Source: Flavobacteriaceae bacterium CRH (lineage in GTDB: Bacteria > Bacteroidota > Bacteroidia > Flavobacteriales > Flavobacteriaceae). Taken from it: DNA of 64,000 nucleotides. Below are positions 50,231 to 59,021 of this stretch, piece after piece. The position numbers were made by a program, and so were the translations under genes. Numbering within the stretch: position 1 is the first letter of the stretch; the number at the start of each line of letters is the position of its first letter. The notes beneath the pieces are model-generated. The model searched no databases and was not told where the DNA came from. It saw nothing but the letters and a program-made list of their open reading frames with translations. The stretch lies in contig LMAJ01000001.1 in the NCBI GenBank assembly GCA_001507425.1, positions 308,143-372,142 on the forward strand, written 5' to 3'.

Positions 50231-50416
50231 TTTAGTGGTATTGTTGAGTTGAATTTTGTTGTAAAAAATATAAATCGTGTTCGTTTGAGTGTTCTTGTTA
50301 TTAAGTTATTTTTAATTATTTGTGTTCTTCTTTTTGTATTTCAATCTGATAATTCATCGGATAGATTCTGTTACTCAATTTCCTCTATTTCCTTTTTCCA
50401 AACAACCTGCATATTA

Positions 50417-50764
50417 CTATGCAGTTTTACTTTTATCGTGGTCATTTCGTTGTAGTAGGGATTGTAAAAAGTCTTTGTCCTTTTTTAATTCTGTATTCTC
50501 TTTTCGCAAAGCTTCGTTTTCAAATTGCAATTGTAAAAAATCACTAGTTTGCGCTTTTTCGTTAGATGTGTTTTCGTAACCATCAAACAACTCAAATAAA
50601 TTTACTTTTAGTGCTGTTGCGATATTTTGCAATTTAGATAATGGAATGTCAGATTTTCCATTTTCGTAATCTACATAAGTACGTTTTTTTATGCCTGACA
50701 GCTCAACAACTTCATCTTGAGTTAATTTTTTTTTCTCCCTTATTTCTTTGATAATCAATTGCAT
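50417..50764 (-). CDS. XRE-family HTH regulator with C-terminal coiled coil
   Basis: A 115-residue protein with an N-terminal helix-turn-helix (residues 5-62; LTQDEVVELSGIKKRTYVDYENGKSDIPLSKLQNIATAL) and a Lys/Glu-rich coiled coil at 80-108 (LQFENEALRKENTELKKDKDFLQ). It is divergent from the small genes at 50980 onward, with several TTGCAA sites in between, the layout of a prophage- or element-type repressor. It is the first gene inside the tRNA-Met element. Confidence 0.85.
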   Translation of the reverse strand: MQLIIKEIREKKKLTQDEVVELSGIKKRTYVDYENGKSDIPLSKLQNIATALKVNLFELFDGYENTSNEKAQTSDFLQLQFENEALRKENTELKKDKDFLQSLLQRNDHDKSKTA

Positions 50765-50784
50765 ATTCGAATATTGTTAAAAAT

Positions 50785-50822
50785 TTGCGATATTTCGCAT
50801 TATAAATTGCAAAATATTGCAA
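50785..50822. promoter_or_regulatory. TTGCAA operator-like cluster between divergent genes
   Basis: TTGCGATATTTCGCA (50785-50799) and TTGCAAAATATTGCAA (50807-50822) are two near-palindromes based on TTGC(A/G)A. More TTGCAA words lie at about 50911-50945. They are good candidates for binding by the adjacent XRE protein. Confidence 0.5.
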
Positions 50823-50830
50823 ATGTTGTA

Positions 50831-50838
50831 TATATTTG
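50831..50838 (+). promoter_or_regulatory. -7 box of the rightward element operon
   Basis: TATATTTG matches TAnnTTTG; a TTG 21 bases upstream (50807) could be the -33 box and overlaps the TTGCAA site. This would let the XRE repressor block the promoter. Confidence 0.5.
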
Positions 50839-50979
50839 CAATAATCAATATAGCAATTCTGTAACACTAATGTAGCAAAAGTGTAGCCACGAAAGTAATA
50901 AAAAATATTGCAAAATTCTGCTATTTATAGAAAAATGTTGCAATTGATTGAATTTCAAACCGAATGTTAATTAAAACCT

Positions 50980-51159
50980 ATGAGACGAACGGCAAAAGTG
51001 AATCGACGATACCGATTGCATCAAAAATTGATAAAAGCAGGGGTGAAGTACAATCCGAATCTCAAAACAATTTATCTGCCTTGGGATTTTGAAATGGAGA
51101 ATAAGGATTTGAAAGAATTACAAAAAGAGTATAGTTACCAAATACAACTGGAAATATGA
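50980..51159 (+). CDS. Small hypothetical protein of the element
   Basis: A 59-residue basic protein beginning MRRTAKVNRRYRLHQKL. It is missed by length cut-offs but its stop overlaps the ATG of the next gene by 4 bases (ATGA), which supports translation. Arg/Lys-rich N-terminus may bind nucleic acid. No family recognised. Confidence 0.55.
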   Translation: MRRTAKVNRRYRLHQKLIKAGVKYNPNLKTIYLPWDFEMENKDLKELQKEYSYQIQLEI

Positions 51160-51413
51160 TTACCGACAAAGAAAGAGTTCTTTTGATTGAAACATTAGGA
51201 AAGCAATATTCTGCAAAAGTTTCACAGCATCTACAGAAGTTGAAAATTAAAAATGCCATTGGTAAAGATTACACAACACACAGTATCCGAATTTTTGTAA
51301 ATGGTATGCGTGAAAATGAAAAGGTAGAAATAGCCATTATGCAATTGGTCAATAAAACCATAAAAGCAAAAAAAATAATGCAAAAAAAGCGTAAAAAATT
51401 ATCTAAAGTTTAA
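51156..51413 (+). CDS. Small hypothetical protein of the element
   Basis: An 85-residue protein with basic C-terminus (KAKKIMQKKRKKLSKV). The core LLIETLGKQYSAKVSQHLQKLKIKNAIGKDYTTHSIRIFVNG is seen in small ORFs of flavobacterial elements. It overlaps both neighbours by coupling or sits close to them. Function unknown. Confidence 0.6.
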   Translation: MITDKERVLLIETLGKQYSAKVSQHLQKLKIKNAIGKDYTTHSIRIFVNGMRENEKVEIAIMQLVNKTIKAKKIMQKKRKKLSKV

Positions 51414-51418
51414 GCGTA

Positions 51419-51628
51419 ATGAATCCAAAAGTTTTATCAATATTCAACAATGCCAAAATCTTTCTTTCCTCTGAGGAATTGAAAGACCTTGCCTTGTGCA
51501 TTGATAAAGAATTTGGAAAGCCTATACCTAAAAGGGCAAAAAAATCAAACGCATTAGAAAACTGGACACTAGAAAGTGTTACCGAAAAACTATTGGCGAC
51601 ACAATTTAGTAAAAAGAGAAAAGCATAA
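51419..51628 (+). CDS. Small hypothetical protein of the element
   Basis: A 69-residue protein (MNPKVLSIFNNAKIFLSS..., ending in SKKRKA). It begins 5 bases after the previous gene. No family recognised. Confidence 0.5.
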   Translation: MNPKVLSIFNNAKIFLSSEELKDLALCIDKEFGKPIPKRAKKSNALENWTLESVTEKLLATQFSKKRKA

Positions 51629-51711
51629 AAATACCTCCAGCAAATGCTGAAAATTCCTAGACGCATTCGGGTGTATTCCGCCCGATGCTGAAAGGTTATA
51701 ACGACGTATGT

Positions 51712-53466
51712 ATGAATAAACAGCAGTTAGATAGTAAAGTTTTTTCGTTGGCTTCCAATCTTTTTGGCTTTGGGAATACTATCGAGAAAAAGAAAACCCT
51801 AGAAAGCATTGCAACGACAGTTGCAACTTCGTTTCAATTGGACAGTCGTATTATGGCGGTTTATCCTGCTATTTCGATGGAAGCCTTTTCAATTACTATG
51901 GATAATTACCGAAAGTACATTGCAGGTTATAACTTCAAGACGAATGCTGAGAACGATTTGATTGACAAACACAATGCGAATGTTAAGTGTTTTATACGTC
52001 AAAATGAATTGAACGAAATGCAAAAAGAATTTTCTGCGCTTTTTGTGAAGAATAAGCAATCTTTAAAAGCTAGAGAATACAACGAAAACGTAGATGATTT
52101 TTGCAAAGATTACGGAATGATTCTGTACAAGAAAAAAATCCAAACAGTCAAATATTCAACGGAATTGGTTTTTCAAAACTTGCTACACCTGTACAATTCG
52201 CAACTAATGAAACGCAATGAGCAATATATGAAGTTGGGAGTTACAGCCATCAGACCAATTGAAGAGTTTAAAATCAATTCGTTTTTAGTAACCGAATTAA
52301 AACGTAACGGAATAAACAGTTTAGACCTTTGTACAAAGACGGTGCGTAATCACAGGCAACGATTGCAAGAATGCGGAGTATTTGTGGATTATATTTTTAA
52401 AGGGCGAAATAGACCCGTAGAAGTACATATAAATGCTGAAATTTTGACGGTTTTAGACCTCAAAACCTCAAAATTAACAATCGCTGAAAATCAACGTCTT
52501 ACCTCTGAAAGCGAGAAAGTATTACCTGATAACAATGAGAGTACTAGAACATCTTTAAATGAATGTCAAAAGAAAGAGAATGTGAAAAACATTCCTCTTT
52601 TTAATAAGGAGTTCCCTTTGGTCACGCCTTCTTATTTGTTTTTTACAGGAACACCAGCCAGCAAGGAGCAAATTCCAACCGAGGGGGCGGGGGCGGAAAG
52701 TGTTAAAGTTTCAGAAACTTTGTCCGAAAAACTGCAAAACTTAATTCTACACCCGCAGGAACTAGCCGTGAACCTTGCGAACAAGGAATACAACAACTAC
52801 AAACCGATTGATATACGCTATTTGTTCAAAGAAGCCTATTCGGGAACGATGCTAAAGGAGGAATTTCGGGAACTTGTGATACAAGATTTTTTTAAGAGTA
52901 TTTCAAAAATCTACAAAAACTCAACACCATTTGCGGGTTCTTGGAAGAAAGCCATTTCGCTTTATATGGAATACAAGTGGATTGCTTTTACAGGCGAAGC
53001 ATTTAATAAGGCATCCATTGTCGATGATATTCAGCAAATGCGTTGGCGGGCGGAATGGGCGAGAAAATGGTTTGTGAAAAATGATTTTCCGCCTTTATTC
53101 CCTTATGATTATTTCGATATGACCCGAAAAACTTCGAAAGAAGTCGGTTTTGAATACACCAAAATCAAATGGAACGAACATTTGCTAGGAAAAGCAAAAT
53201 ACGAAGCCTTGAAAAAGAAACAGGAATGTAATGCGAAACGCAGAAAGGAAACGATAAACCACTCCAAAAAATGCGAAAATGAAGTAAACCGTTTCTTCAA
53301 AAACAAAATTACAATGCCACAATTATTTGATTATGTCGAAAAGAATTTGCCAGCAGAATATTTAGAAAAATTACCGCAAATGATTGAGAAAAAGTGCTTG
53401 AAAATGAATGAGAAAGTGGTTTCCGCCAATGCCGATTTTGTGCGATATGATTTTAGTGAATTTTAA
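51712..53466 (+). CDS. Replication- or mobilisation-like protein of the element
   Basis: A 584-residue protein (593 from an alternative ATG at 51685). Residues about 190-255 look like a winged helix-turn-helix (SFLVTELKRNGINSLDLCTKTVRNHRQRLQECGVFVDYIF, then a wing). The rest is Lys/Glu-rich without a clear catalytic motif. The layout, between a repressor and small genes at the end of an integrated element, fits a replication initiator or conjugation accessory protein, but no motif proves either. I cannot name the family. Confidence 0.5.
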   Translation: MNKQQLDSKVFSLASNLFGFGNTIEKKKTLESIATTVATSFQLDSRIMAVYPAISMEAFSITMDNYRKYIAGYNFKTNAENDLIDKHNANVKCFIRQNELNEMQKEFSALFVKNKQSLKAREYNENVDDFCKDYGMILYKKKIQTVKYSTELVFQNLLHLYNSQLMKRNEQYMKLGVTAIRPIEEFKINSFLVTELKRNGINSLDLCTKTVRNHRQRLQECGVFVDYIFKGRNRPVEVHINAEILTVLDLKTSKLTIAENQRLTSESEKVLPDNNESTRTSLNECQKKENVKNIPLFNKEFPLVTPSYLFFTGTPASKEQIPTEGAGAESVKVSETLSEKLQNLILHPQELAVNLANKEYNNYKPIDIRYLFKEAYSGTMLKEEFRELVIQDFFKSISKIYKNSTPFAGSWKKAISLYMEYKWIAFTGEAFNKASIVDDIQQMRWRAEWARKWFVKNDFPPLFPYDYFDMTRKTSKEVGFEYTKIKWNEHLLGKAKYEALKKKQECNAKRRKETINHSKKCENEVNRFFKNKITMPQLFDYVEKNLPAEYLEKLPQMIEKKCLKMNEKVVSANADFVRYDFSEF

Positions 53467-53484
53467 CCTAATCCATTTATAACT

Positions 53485-53709
53485 ATGCCAGTATTTGTTC
53501 CTGAATCCTCGAAAATTAAAATGGTAATCCTTACCAAAAGCAAACAAAGTAATGCCGTTTGGTGGTCGCCAATCAATCAAAACAAACGAAATACCCAGTC
53601 CGTAATTGCAAGTATGTTGCGACGGTTTGAAAAACACGCACTATCGAAAATTACAAACGTTATTCAGTTTTATGAAAATGGGAATCTAATTGCGGTAAAA
53701 AAGTTATGA
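53485..53709 (+). CDS. Small hypothetical protein of the element
   Basis: A 74-residue protein (MPVFVPESSKIKMVILTKSK...). Overlaps the next start by 4 bases. No family recognised. Confidence 0.5.
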   Translation: MPVFVPESSKIKMVILTKSKQSNAVWWSPINQNKRNTQSVIASMLRRFEKHALSKITNVIQFYENGNLIAVKKL

Positions 53710-54059
53710 AGTCTATTCAATTGAAAAATATTAAAGTGGATGAAATTGAAGTTTTGAGAGAGCAGATAATCTATTTTATAAACGACAAAAGCGAAGCGTT
53801 AAAAAGTATGAATAAGGAAAATACCGAGTTTTATATTGGCTTCATTTTAATTGATATTTTGATGCGTTTGGCTTTTAAACTGAGAAATAAAATGGAGCGA
53901 AACTTCAAAAACGCTGTATCGATACGGTTGACCATTTCCGAGGCATCGGTACTTTTTTTATTGTGCATTCAAGAAGTATCGTTTTTAACAGATTATCAAA
54001 AACACATTCTTTTGAAAACAAGAAATAACATTGACCAACAATTAACCAATTTGAATTAA
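53706..54059 (+). CDS. Small helical hypothetical protein of the element
   Basis: A 117-residue helical protein with a hydrophobic central stretch (FYIGFILIDILMRLAFKL). It overlaps the previous gene by 4 bases. No known family. Confidence 0.5.
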   Translation: MKSIQLKNIKVDEIEVLREQIIYFINDKSEALKSMNKENTEFYIGFILIDILMRLAFKLRNKMERNFKNAVSIRLTISEASVLFLLCIQEVSFLTDYQKHILLKTRNNIDQQLTNLN

Positions 54060-54070
54060 ACCAAAGGAGA

Positions 54071-54379
54071 ATGCTAAAAACACTACACTACATTAGAGAT
54101 AAAAAAGAACTGCAAGCATTGTATTTAAGTCAAGTTCCTGAATTGTACATAAGAAAAGAAATAAACGAAATACTCAAAGAAACTAGAAAATCAATACCCG
54201 TTGGAATGCGAATGAATGCGAAGAATATTTCGACACAGGAAGTAATTATGTTTATAGAAAAAAACGGAACTCCAGACGGTTACATTCTATCTGATGAATT
54301 GAAAATCAAGTTGAATGATTATCGAGAATTATTGTCAAGTAAAAAACTATTTAAAAAAAGATATAAGGATGTCACGTAA
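54071..54379 (+). CDS. Small hypothetical protein of the element
   Basis: A 102-residue basic protein (MLKTLHYIRDKKELQALYL..., LKKRYKDVT). Overlaps the following start by 11 bases. No family recognised. Confidence 0.5.
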   Translation: MLKTLHYIRDKKELQALYLSQVPELYIRKEINEILKETRKSIPVGMRMNAKNISTQEVIMFIEKNGTPDGYILSDELKIKLNDYRELLSSKKLFKKRYKDVT

Positions 54380-54626
54380 ATATGGAATCAAATCTAACAA
54401 CCCAACGAACGCATTAATAAACAGAAACTTTATTATTCGTATTCTTGAAAACCCGAAAGAAAATCCAGTAAAAAACACCAAATTAACCTCTGCAAACAAG
54501 CTTTCGAATTTTGTAAATGATGAAGAACTTAAATTAAAGCTTTTTAATAAAGTTTTAGATGGTGGAAAGGATAAATACTCCTTTCTAATAAGAAGTCGTC
54601 TTAAAATTGATTTTCACTCAAAATAA
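54369..54626 (+). CDS. Small hypothetical protein of the element
   Basis: An 85-residue basic protein (MSRKYGIKSNNPTNALINRNF...). The ATG at 54369 is preferred over one at 54315, which would lie far inside the previous gene. Last gene of the string of small genes. Confidence 0.5.
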   Translation: MSRKYGIKSNNPTNALINRNFIIRILENPKENPVKNTKLTSANKLSNFVNDEELKLKLFNKVLDGGKDKYSFLIRSRLKIDFHSK

Positions 54627-54670
54627 CTTTTATTAATGAAGTGTTTTAAGGATTTGTTGTTATGTTTAAT

Positions 54671-54678
54671 TACATTTG
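54671..54678 (+). promoter_or_regulatory. -7 box of the two-gene membrane unit
   Basis: TACATTTG matches TAnnTTTG, 64 bases before the ATG at 54743, showing that the unit can be transcribed on its own. Confidence 0.55.
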
Positions 54679-54742
54679 GGAAAAAATAAGGTACAAAAAC
54701 CCTTGAAAAGAAGTAGGGTTGGAGTTTATAAAGAAAAACTAA

Positions 54743-55606
54743 ATGGAAAACAAAAAGATTAATTTTCATATATACAGATATCATCTACTTCCGCTTACTA
54801 GAAGAGATAATCAAATAGAATTATTTCCTGAAAAAAAATTAACATATGAGGAAATTAAAGCAAAAAAAAATGATTTTTTCAAAGATGTTTTAGGGGACTT
54901 AAATGAATCCAAATTAAATTCAAATCCTTTAAAACTTCATCATCAGGAAGATACTTTTTATTTATTTAAGCTTGCACAAAAAAAAACTACTTCAATAACT
55001 CGAAATTTCGAGACTGAAAACATTATAAATGAACCATATATTTATGTTGTTATAAATAATGACAGCGAAGTTCAAAAAATCGCCATTAGTGAGAATAGCG
55101 ATGCCTTTAGTAATCCTGATGTAGTTAAAAATATACTTAATAAAGTGTTTCAAAATGATTTAAAAAAGTATGGTTTAAATATAGAAATCGAGCAGGTTTT
55201 TGATAAAGTCAATTTTTGGAATTATGTTGGAAAACACAAATATGAAATAACATATTTAGATTTTCAATTCATTAAGCCGAATTTGGCAAACATATCAAGG
55301 TCTTTACCTGAGGATTTTAAAAATTTTGCTGACAATGTTAATAGTCATAAAAGTCAAATAATTTTAAAAGCTCCTGAAAAGGGGACTTTGGAAAATATTG
55401 ATAAGTCAAATAATGAAATTAATGGGTTGGTAAATTATACATCAGAGGGTGCTGGTTTTATAAAGATGAAAGTTAAAAACATTAGAAAAACTATTAATAC
55501 TAAAGAAAGTCCTGTAACTTTACAGATAGAAGAATTGGATATTGAAGGTGCTGGAGATCAAGTTTTAAAACTCTATAAAACAATTGTGTCAGATGAAGAT
55601 AATTAA
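54743..55606 (+). CDS. Soluble 287-residue protein of a putative two-gene defence unit
   Basis: The protein has no signal peptide or membrane helix. It begins with INFHIYRYHLLPL and has a mixed alpha/beta pattern, with a central segment KHKYEITYLDFQFIKPNLANIS and a C-terminal beta-rich end (GLVNYTSEGAGFIKMKVKN). I do not recognise the family. It is followed by a 4-TM protein that begins before its stop codon, and both lie next to a type I restriction system. Size and pairing are like Kiwa-type systems (about 300-residue soluble partner and 4-TM protein), but similarity could not be tested. Confidence 0.6.
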   Translation: MENKKINFHIYRYHLLPLTRRDNQIELFPEKKLTYEEIKAKKNDFFKDVLGDLNESKLNSNPLKLHHQEDTFYLFKLAQKKTTSITRNFETENIINEPYIYVVINNDSEVQKIAISENSDAFSNPDVVKNILNKVFQNDLKKYGLNIEIEQVFDKVNFWNYVGKHKYEITYLDFQFIKPNLANISRSLPEDFKNFADNVNSHKSQIILKAPEKGTLENIDKSNNEINGLVNYTSEGAGFIKMKVKNIRKTINTKESPVTLQIEELDIEGAGDQVLKLYKTIVSDEDN

Positions 55607-56054
55607 AAACATATCGTTTTTTATTGTTATGTCAGTAGTAATGACGTTGTTGGCTAATTATTTAGAATCAACTTTTCTTTATAAATATTTAAAAGAGAAT
55701 ATTATAGGGTTGCTATTAACTTTATTAGCTATAAACACAGCAACACTTGGGTTGATAGCTTCCAAAATACAAGATATTATTGTCCAATTTCCAAGTTTCA
55801 ATTTTTCAAGTACAATAAAAGAAATGAAATTGTCTCTTTTGGAACAAATAATATTAATATCAATAGGTGTTGTTAATTTGACGGTTCAAAGTAGTGGAAA
55901 AATAATTTTTGAGGGTAAAGAAAGTGTATGTAATGTGATTTTACTATCAATTCTTATTTATTCAATTAATATACTTTGGGATACAGGTAATGCAGTTTTT
56001 GTTGTGATTGAAGAATTACAAAAAATGAGAAAAAATGAAGAGAAACAAGACTAA
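55593..56054 (+). CDS. Four-helix membrane protein of the two-gene unit
   Basis: A 153-residue protein. The ATG at 55593 is preferred over a TTG at 55584. Four helices are seen (NISFFIVMSVVMTLLANYL, NIIGLLLTLLAINTATLGLI, LEQIILISIGVVNLTV, CNVILLSILIYSINILW) and the end is a short Glu/Lys-rich cytoplasmic tail. It overlaps the preceding gene by 14 bases, which implies coupled translation. A membrane effector in a phage-defence pair is one possibility. No known family. Confidence 0.6.
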   Translation: MKIIKNISFFIVMSVVMTLLANYLESTFLYKYLKENIIGLLLTLLAINTATLGLIASKIQDIIVQFPSFNFSSTIKEMKLSLLEQIILISIGVVNLTVQSSGKIIFEGKESVCNVILLSILIYSINILWDTGNAVFVVIEELQKMRKNEEKQD

Positions 56055-56090
56055 TTTCTGTCTAATATATAGTAAAACCATCCAAGGAAA

Positions 56091-56130
56091 AAGTCTCTCA
56101 ATCCCCAAAAGGTGAGAGACTTTTTTTTAC
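56091..56130 (+). terminator. Terminator after the two-gene unit
   Basis: A 12-bp stem AAAAGTCTCTCA / TGAGAGACTTTT followed by T-rich DNA. It separates the unit from hsdM. Confidence 0.9.
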
Positions 56131-56161
56131 GTTTATTACCAACCAGCCGACCTAAAAAATG

Positions 56162-56169
56162 TACATTTG
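56162..56169 (+). promoter_or_regulatory. -7 box of the hsd operon
   Basis: TACATTTG matches TAnnTTTG, 27 bases before the hsdM ATG. Confidence 0.55.
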
Positions 56170-56196
56170 CGTATAAACCTATAATGATATTACTAC

Positions 56197-57786
56197 ATGA
56201 GTGAAGACCAAAAAAGAGTATTAGAGCAACAGCTTTGGAACATTGCTAATACACTAAGAGGAAAAATGAATGCGGACGAATTCCGTGACTACATTTTGGG
56301 ATTCATTTTCTATAAATATTTGAGCGAGAAAATGGAGATTTTCGCAAACGGAATTTTGAAACAGGACAAAATGAAATTTCGTGAAATAACTTCTAAAACT
56401 GCCGATGCACAAGAGTTTATTGAAGCCATCAGAGAGGAATCATTGGAGAAGTTGGGTTATTTCCTAAAGCCTGAAGAACTTTTTACTGAAGTTGCCAAAC
56501 GTGGAATGGGCGACAATGAGGATGAAGACCAATATGATGAAAGTAAAACCAATTTCATTTTGGAAGACTTGCAAAAAATCCTGACCAATATCCAATTAAG
56601 TACTATGGGTACTGACAGCGAAGAAGATTTTGACAATCTCTTTGAAGATATGGATTTGAACAGTACCAAATTAGGCAAAACCCCCGATGCAAGAAATACT
56701 ATCATTGCAAAGGTGCTAACACATCTTGATAAAATAGATTTCAAATTAGAGCATACGGAACTGGATGTTTTGGGTGATGCTTACGAATATCTTATCGGAC
56801 AGTTTGCGAGCGGTGCAGGGAAAAAAGCAGGCGAGTTTTATACGCCACAAGAAGTTTCTAAAATACTTGCCAAAATTGTAACCACAGGAAAAGAAAAGCT
56901 AAAATCTGTTTATGACCCTACTTGCGGTTCGGGTTCGTTGTTGCTTCGTGTAGCTAAGGAAGTACAGGATGTGAGTAATTTTTACGGACAGGAAATGAAC
57001 CGTACCACTTATAACCTTGCCCGAATGAATATGATTTTGCACGGGGTGCATTATCGTAAGTTCAACATAAAGCAGGAAGATACACTTGAACACCCACAAC
57101 ATCTTGACCAACAATTTGAAGCCATTGTAGCCAATCCCCCATTTTCGGCTCAGTGGAGTGCCAATCCATTGTTTACAAGCGATGACCGTTTTAGCCAATA
57201 CGGAAAATTAGCCCCAGGCAGTAAAGCTGATTTTGCTTTTGTACAACACATGATACATCATTTGGGAGAAAACGGAACTATGGCAATAGTGTTGCCACAC
57301 GGTGCTTTGTTTAGAAGTGGTGCAGAGCAACACATTCGCAGGTATTTGATTGAGAACAAAAACTTTTTAGACGCTGTTATTGGTTTGCCTGCCAATTTGT
57401 TTTATGGTACACCTATTCCAACTTGTATTATGGTTTTCAAAAAATGCAGAGAAAATCCAGAGAATGTTTTATTCATCAATGCAGGTGAATATTTTGAAAG
57501 GGGAACTCAAAACGTTTTACGAAACGATGATATTGATAGAATTATTACCACTTACAGAGAAAGAAAGGAAATTGAAAAGTACAGCAGTTTGGCAACACTT
57601 GATTTTATTGCCGAAAATGAATACAATCTGAATATACCGAGATATGTAAATACTTTTGAAGAAGAAGAAAAGGTTGATGTCTCATCTGTTTCAAAACAAT
57701 TAAAAGTATTGGAAAAAGATATGAAAAGTACTGATGCTGAACTAATCGCATTTTGTGAAGAACTTAATATTGATACCCCTTTTTAA
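56197..57786 (+). CDS. hsdM: Type I restriction-modification system methyltransferase subunit
   Basis: A 529-residue protein. The HsdM_N helical domain covers 1-150 (QQLWNIANTLRGKMNADEFRDYILGFIFYKYLSEKM). In the N6-adenine methyltransferase domain, the SAM motif is DPTCGSGSLL (240-249) and the catalytic motif NPPF (313-316). It methylates adenine in the sequence chosen by HsdS. Stop and hsdS start are 2 bases apart. All key residues are present, so it should be active. Confidence 0.96.
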   Translation: MSEDQKRVLEQQLWNIANTLRGKMNADEFRDYILGFIFYKYLSEKMEIFANGILKQDKMKFREITSKTADAQEFIEAIREESLEKLGYFLKPEELFTEVAKRGMGDNEDEDQYDESKTNFILEDLQKILTNIQLSTMGTDSEEDFDNLFEDMDLNSTKLGKTPDARNTIIAKVLTHLDKIDFKLEHTELDVLGDAYEYLIGQFASGAGKKAGEFYTPQEVSKILAKIVTTGKEKLKSVYDPTCGSGSLLLRVAKEVQDVSNFYGQEMNRTTYNLARMNMILHGVHYRKFNIKQEDTLEHPQHLDQQFEAIVANPPFSAQWSANPLFTSDDRFSQYGKLAPGSKADFAFVQHMIHHLGENGTMAIVLPHGALFRSGAEQHIRRYLIENKNFLDAVIGLPANLFYGTPIPTCIMVFKKCRENPENVLFINAGEYFERGTQNVLRNDDIDRIITTYRERKEIEKYSSLATLDFIAENEYNLNIPRYVNTFEEEEKVDVSSVSKQLKVLEKDMKSTDAELIAFCEELNIDTPF

Positions 57787-57788
57787 TT

Positions 57789-59006
57789 ATGGAAAAACAG
57801 CAAGGATTAAAACCTGATGTACGTTTTCCAGAGTTTACAGACAATTGGGAACATAAAAAAATGAGTGAGTTGTTGGCAGAAGCCAAAAAGCGAAATGGAG
57901 ATTTGAAATATGGTAAAGGCGAAGTATTATCGGTATCTGGTGAATTGGGTATTGTAAACCAAATTGAGCATTTAGGCAGAAGTTACGCAGGTGTTTCGGT
58001 GCACCAATACCACGTAGTAGAAGTGGGAGACATTGTATATACCAAAAGCCCACTCAAAGCAAACCCTTATGGTATTATAAAACTCAATAAAGGCAAAGCA
58101 GGCATTGTATCTACTTTGTATGCTGTGTATAAAGTAAAAGGACAAAATGCTTGTGGAGAATGGATTGAGTACTATTTTTCATTGGATGCAAATACGAACC
58201 GCTATTTAAGACCTTTGGTTAAGAAAGGGGCTAAAAATGATATGAAAATCAGCAATGCGTATGTATTACACGATAGAATTTTTGCGCCACAAATTGCTGA
58301 ACAAAAAAGAATTGCATCTTTCTTTACTGTTTTAGATAAAAAAATCACTCAACTTAAACAAAAGAAAAGCCTTTTGGAACAATATAAAAAAGGTGTAATG
58401 CAAAAACTCTTTTCTCAGGAATTGCGATTTAAAGATGAAAATGGGAACGAATTTCCAAAGTGGGAAGAGAAAAAATTAGGAAAAAATGCTACTTTCTTTT
58501 CGGGCGGTACACCAATTACTACTAATAAATCTTATTATGAAGGGAAGATACCGTTTATTAAATCAGGTGAAATAAATGCAGAAAAAACAGAGCAATTTAT
58601 ATCGGAAGATGGTTTAAAAGACTCTTCATCTAAGATGGTTGAAGTAGGTGATTTGCTTTATGCTTTATATGGAGCAACTAGCGGAGAAGCAGGTATTTCT
58701 AAAATAAATGGGGCAATTAATCAAGCGGTTTTATGTGTTAGGAGTGAAAAATACAATAAAATATTTTTACTGAATTATTTGCAATTACAAAAAAAGGAGA
58801 TTGTTGGGAAGTATTTGCAAGGAGGGCAAGGTAATTTATCAGCAGATATTATAAAAAGCTTAATAATTCCAATGCCTTGTAAACAAGAACAGTTAAAAAT
58901 CGCAAATTATTTGAAAGCAATAGAAAATAAAATTATTTCAGCAAACATTCAGATACAAAAAAACCAAGCTTACAAAAAAGGATTATTGCAGAAAATGTTT
59001 GTATAA
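57789..59006 (+). CDS. hsdS: Type I restriction-modification specificity subunit
   Basis: A 405-residue protein with two target-recognition domains (about 10-165 and 225-375), each followed by a conserved helix (EQKRIASFFTVLDKKITQLKQKKSLLEQYKKGVMQKLF and EQLKIANYLKAIENKIISANIQIQKNQAYKKGLLQKMF). It determines the split DNA site for methylation and cutting. It is intact, and lies between hsdM and accessory genes. Confidence 0.95.
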   Translation: MEKQQGLKPDVRFPEFTDNWEHKKMSELLAEAKKRNGDLKYGKGEVLSVSGELGIVNQIEHLGRSYAGVSVHQYHVVEVGDIVYTKSPLKANPYGIIKLNKGKAGIVSTLYAVYKVKGQNACGEWIEYYFSLDANTNRYLRPLVKKGAKNDMKISNAYVLHDRIFAPQIAEQKRIASFFTVLDKKITQLKQKKSLLEQYKKGVMQKLFSQELRFKDENGNEFPKWEEKKLGKNATFFSGGTPITTNKSYYEGKIPFIKSGEINAEKTEQFISEDGLKDSSSKMVEVGDLLYALYGATSGEAGISKINGAINQAVLCVRSEKYNKIFLLNYLQLQKKEIVGKYLQGGQGNLSADIIKSLIIPMPCKQEQLKIANYLKAIENKIISANIQIQKNQAYKKGLLQKMFV

Positions 59007-59021
59007 GTTAATATATCAGTT

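Larger units (their letters stand above)
49767..50416. other. Gene-free stretch with the left end of the element
   Basis: It holds the right copy of the 33-bp repeat (50044-50076), a strong terminator (50110-50146), the tRNA-Met remnant (50151-50192) and a hairpin plus direct repeats just inside it. No gene was seen until the XRE regulator. Confidence 0.7.

Noticed and set aside
54315..54368. An upstream start for the 85-residue element protein
   Set aside because: It would overlap the previous gene by 65 bases; the ATG at 54369 gives a normal short overlap.
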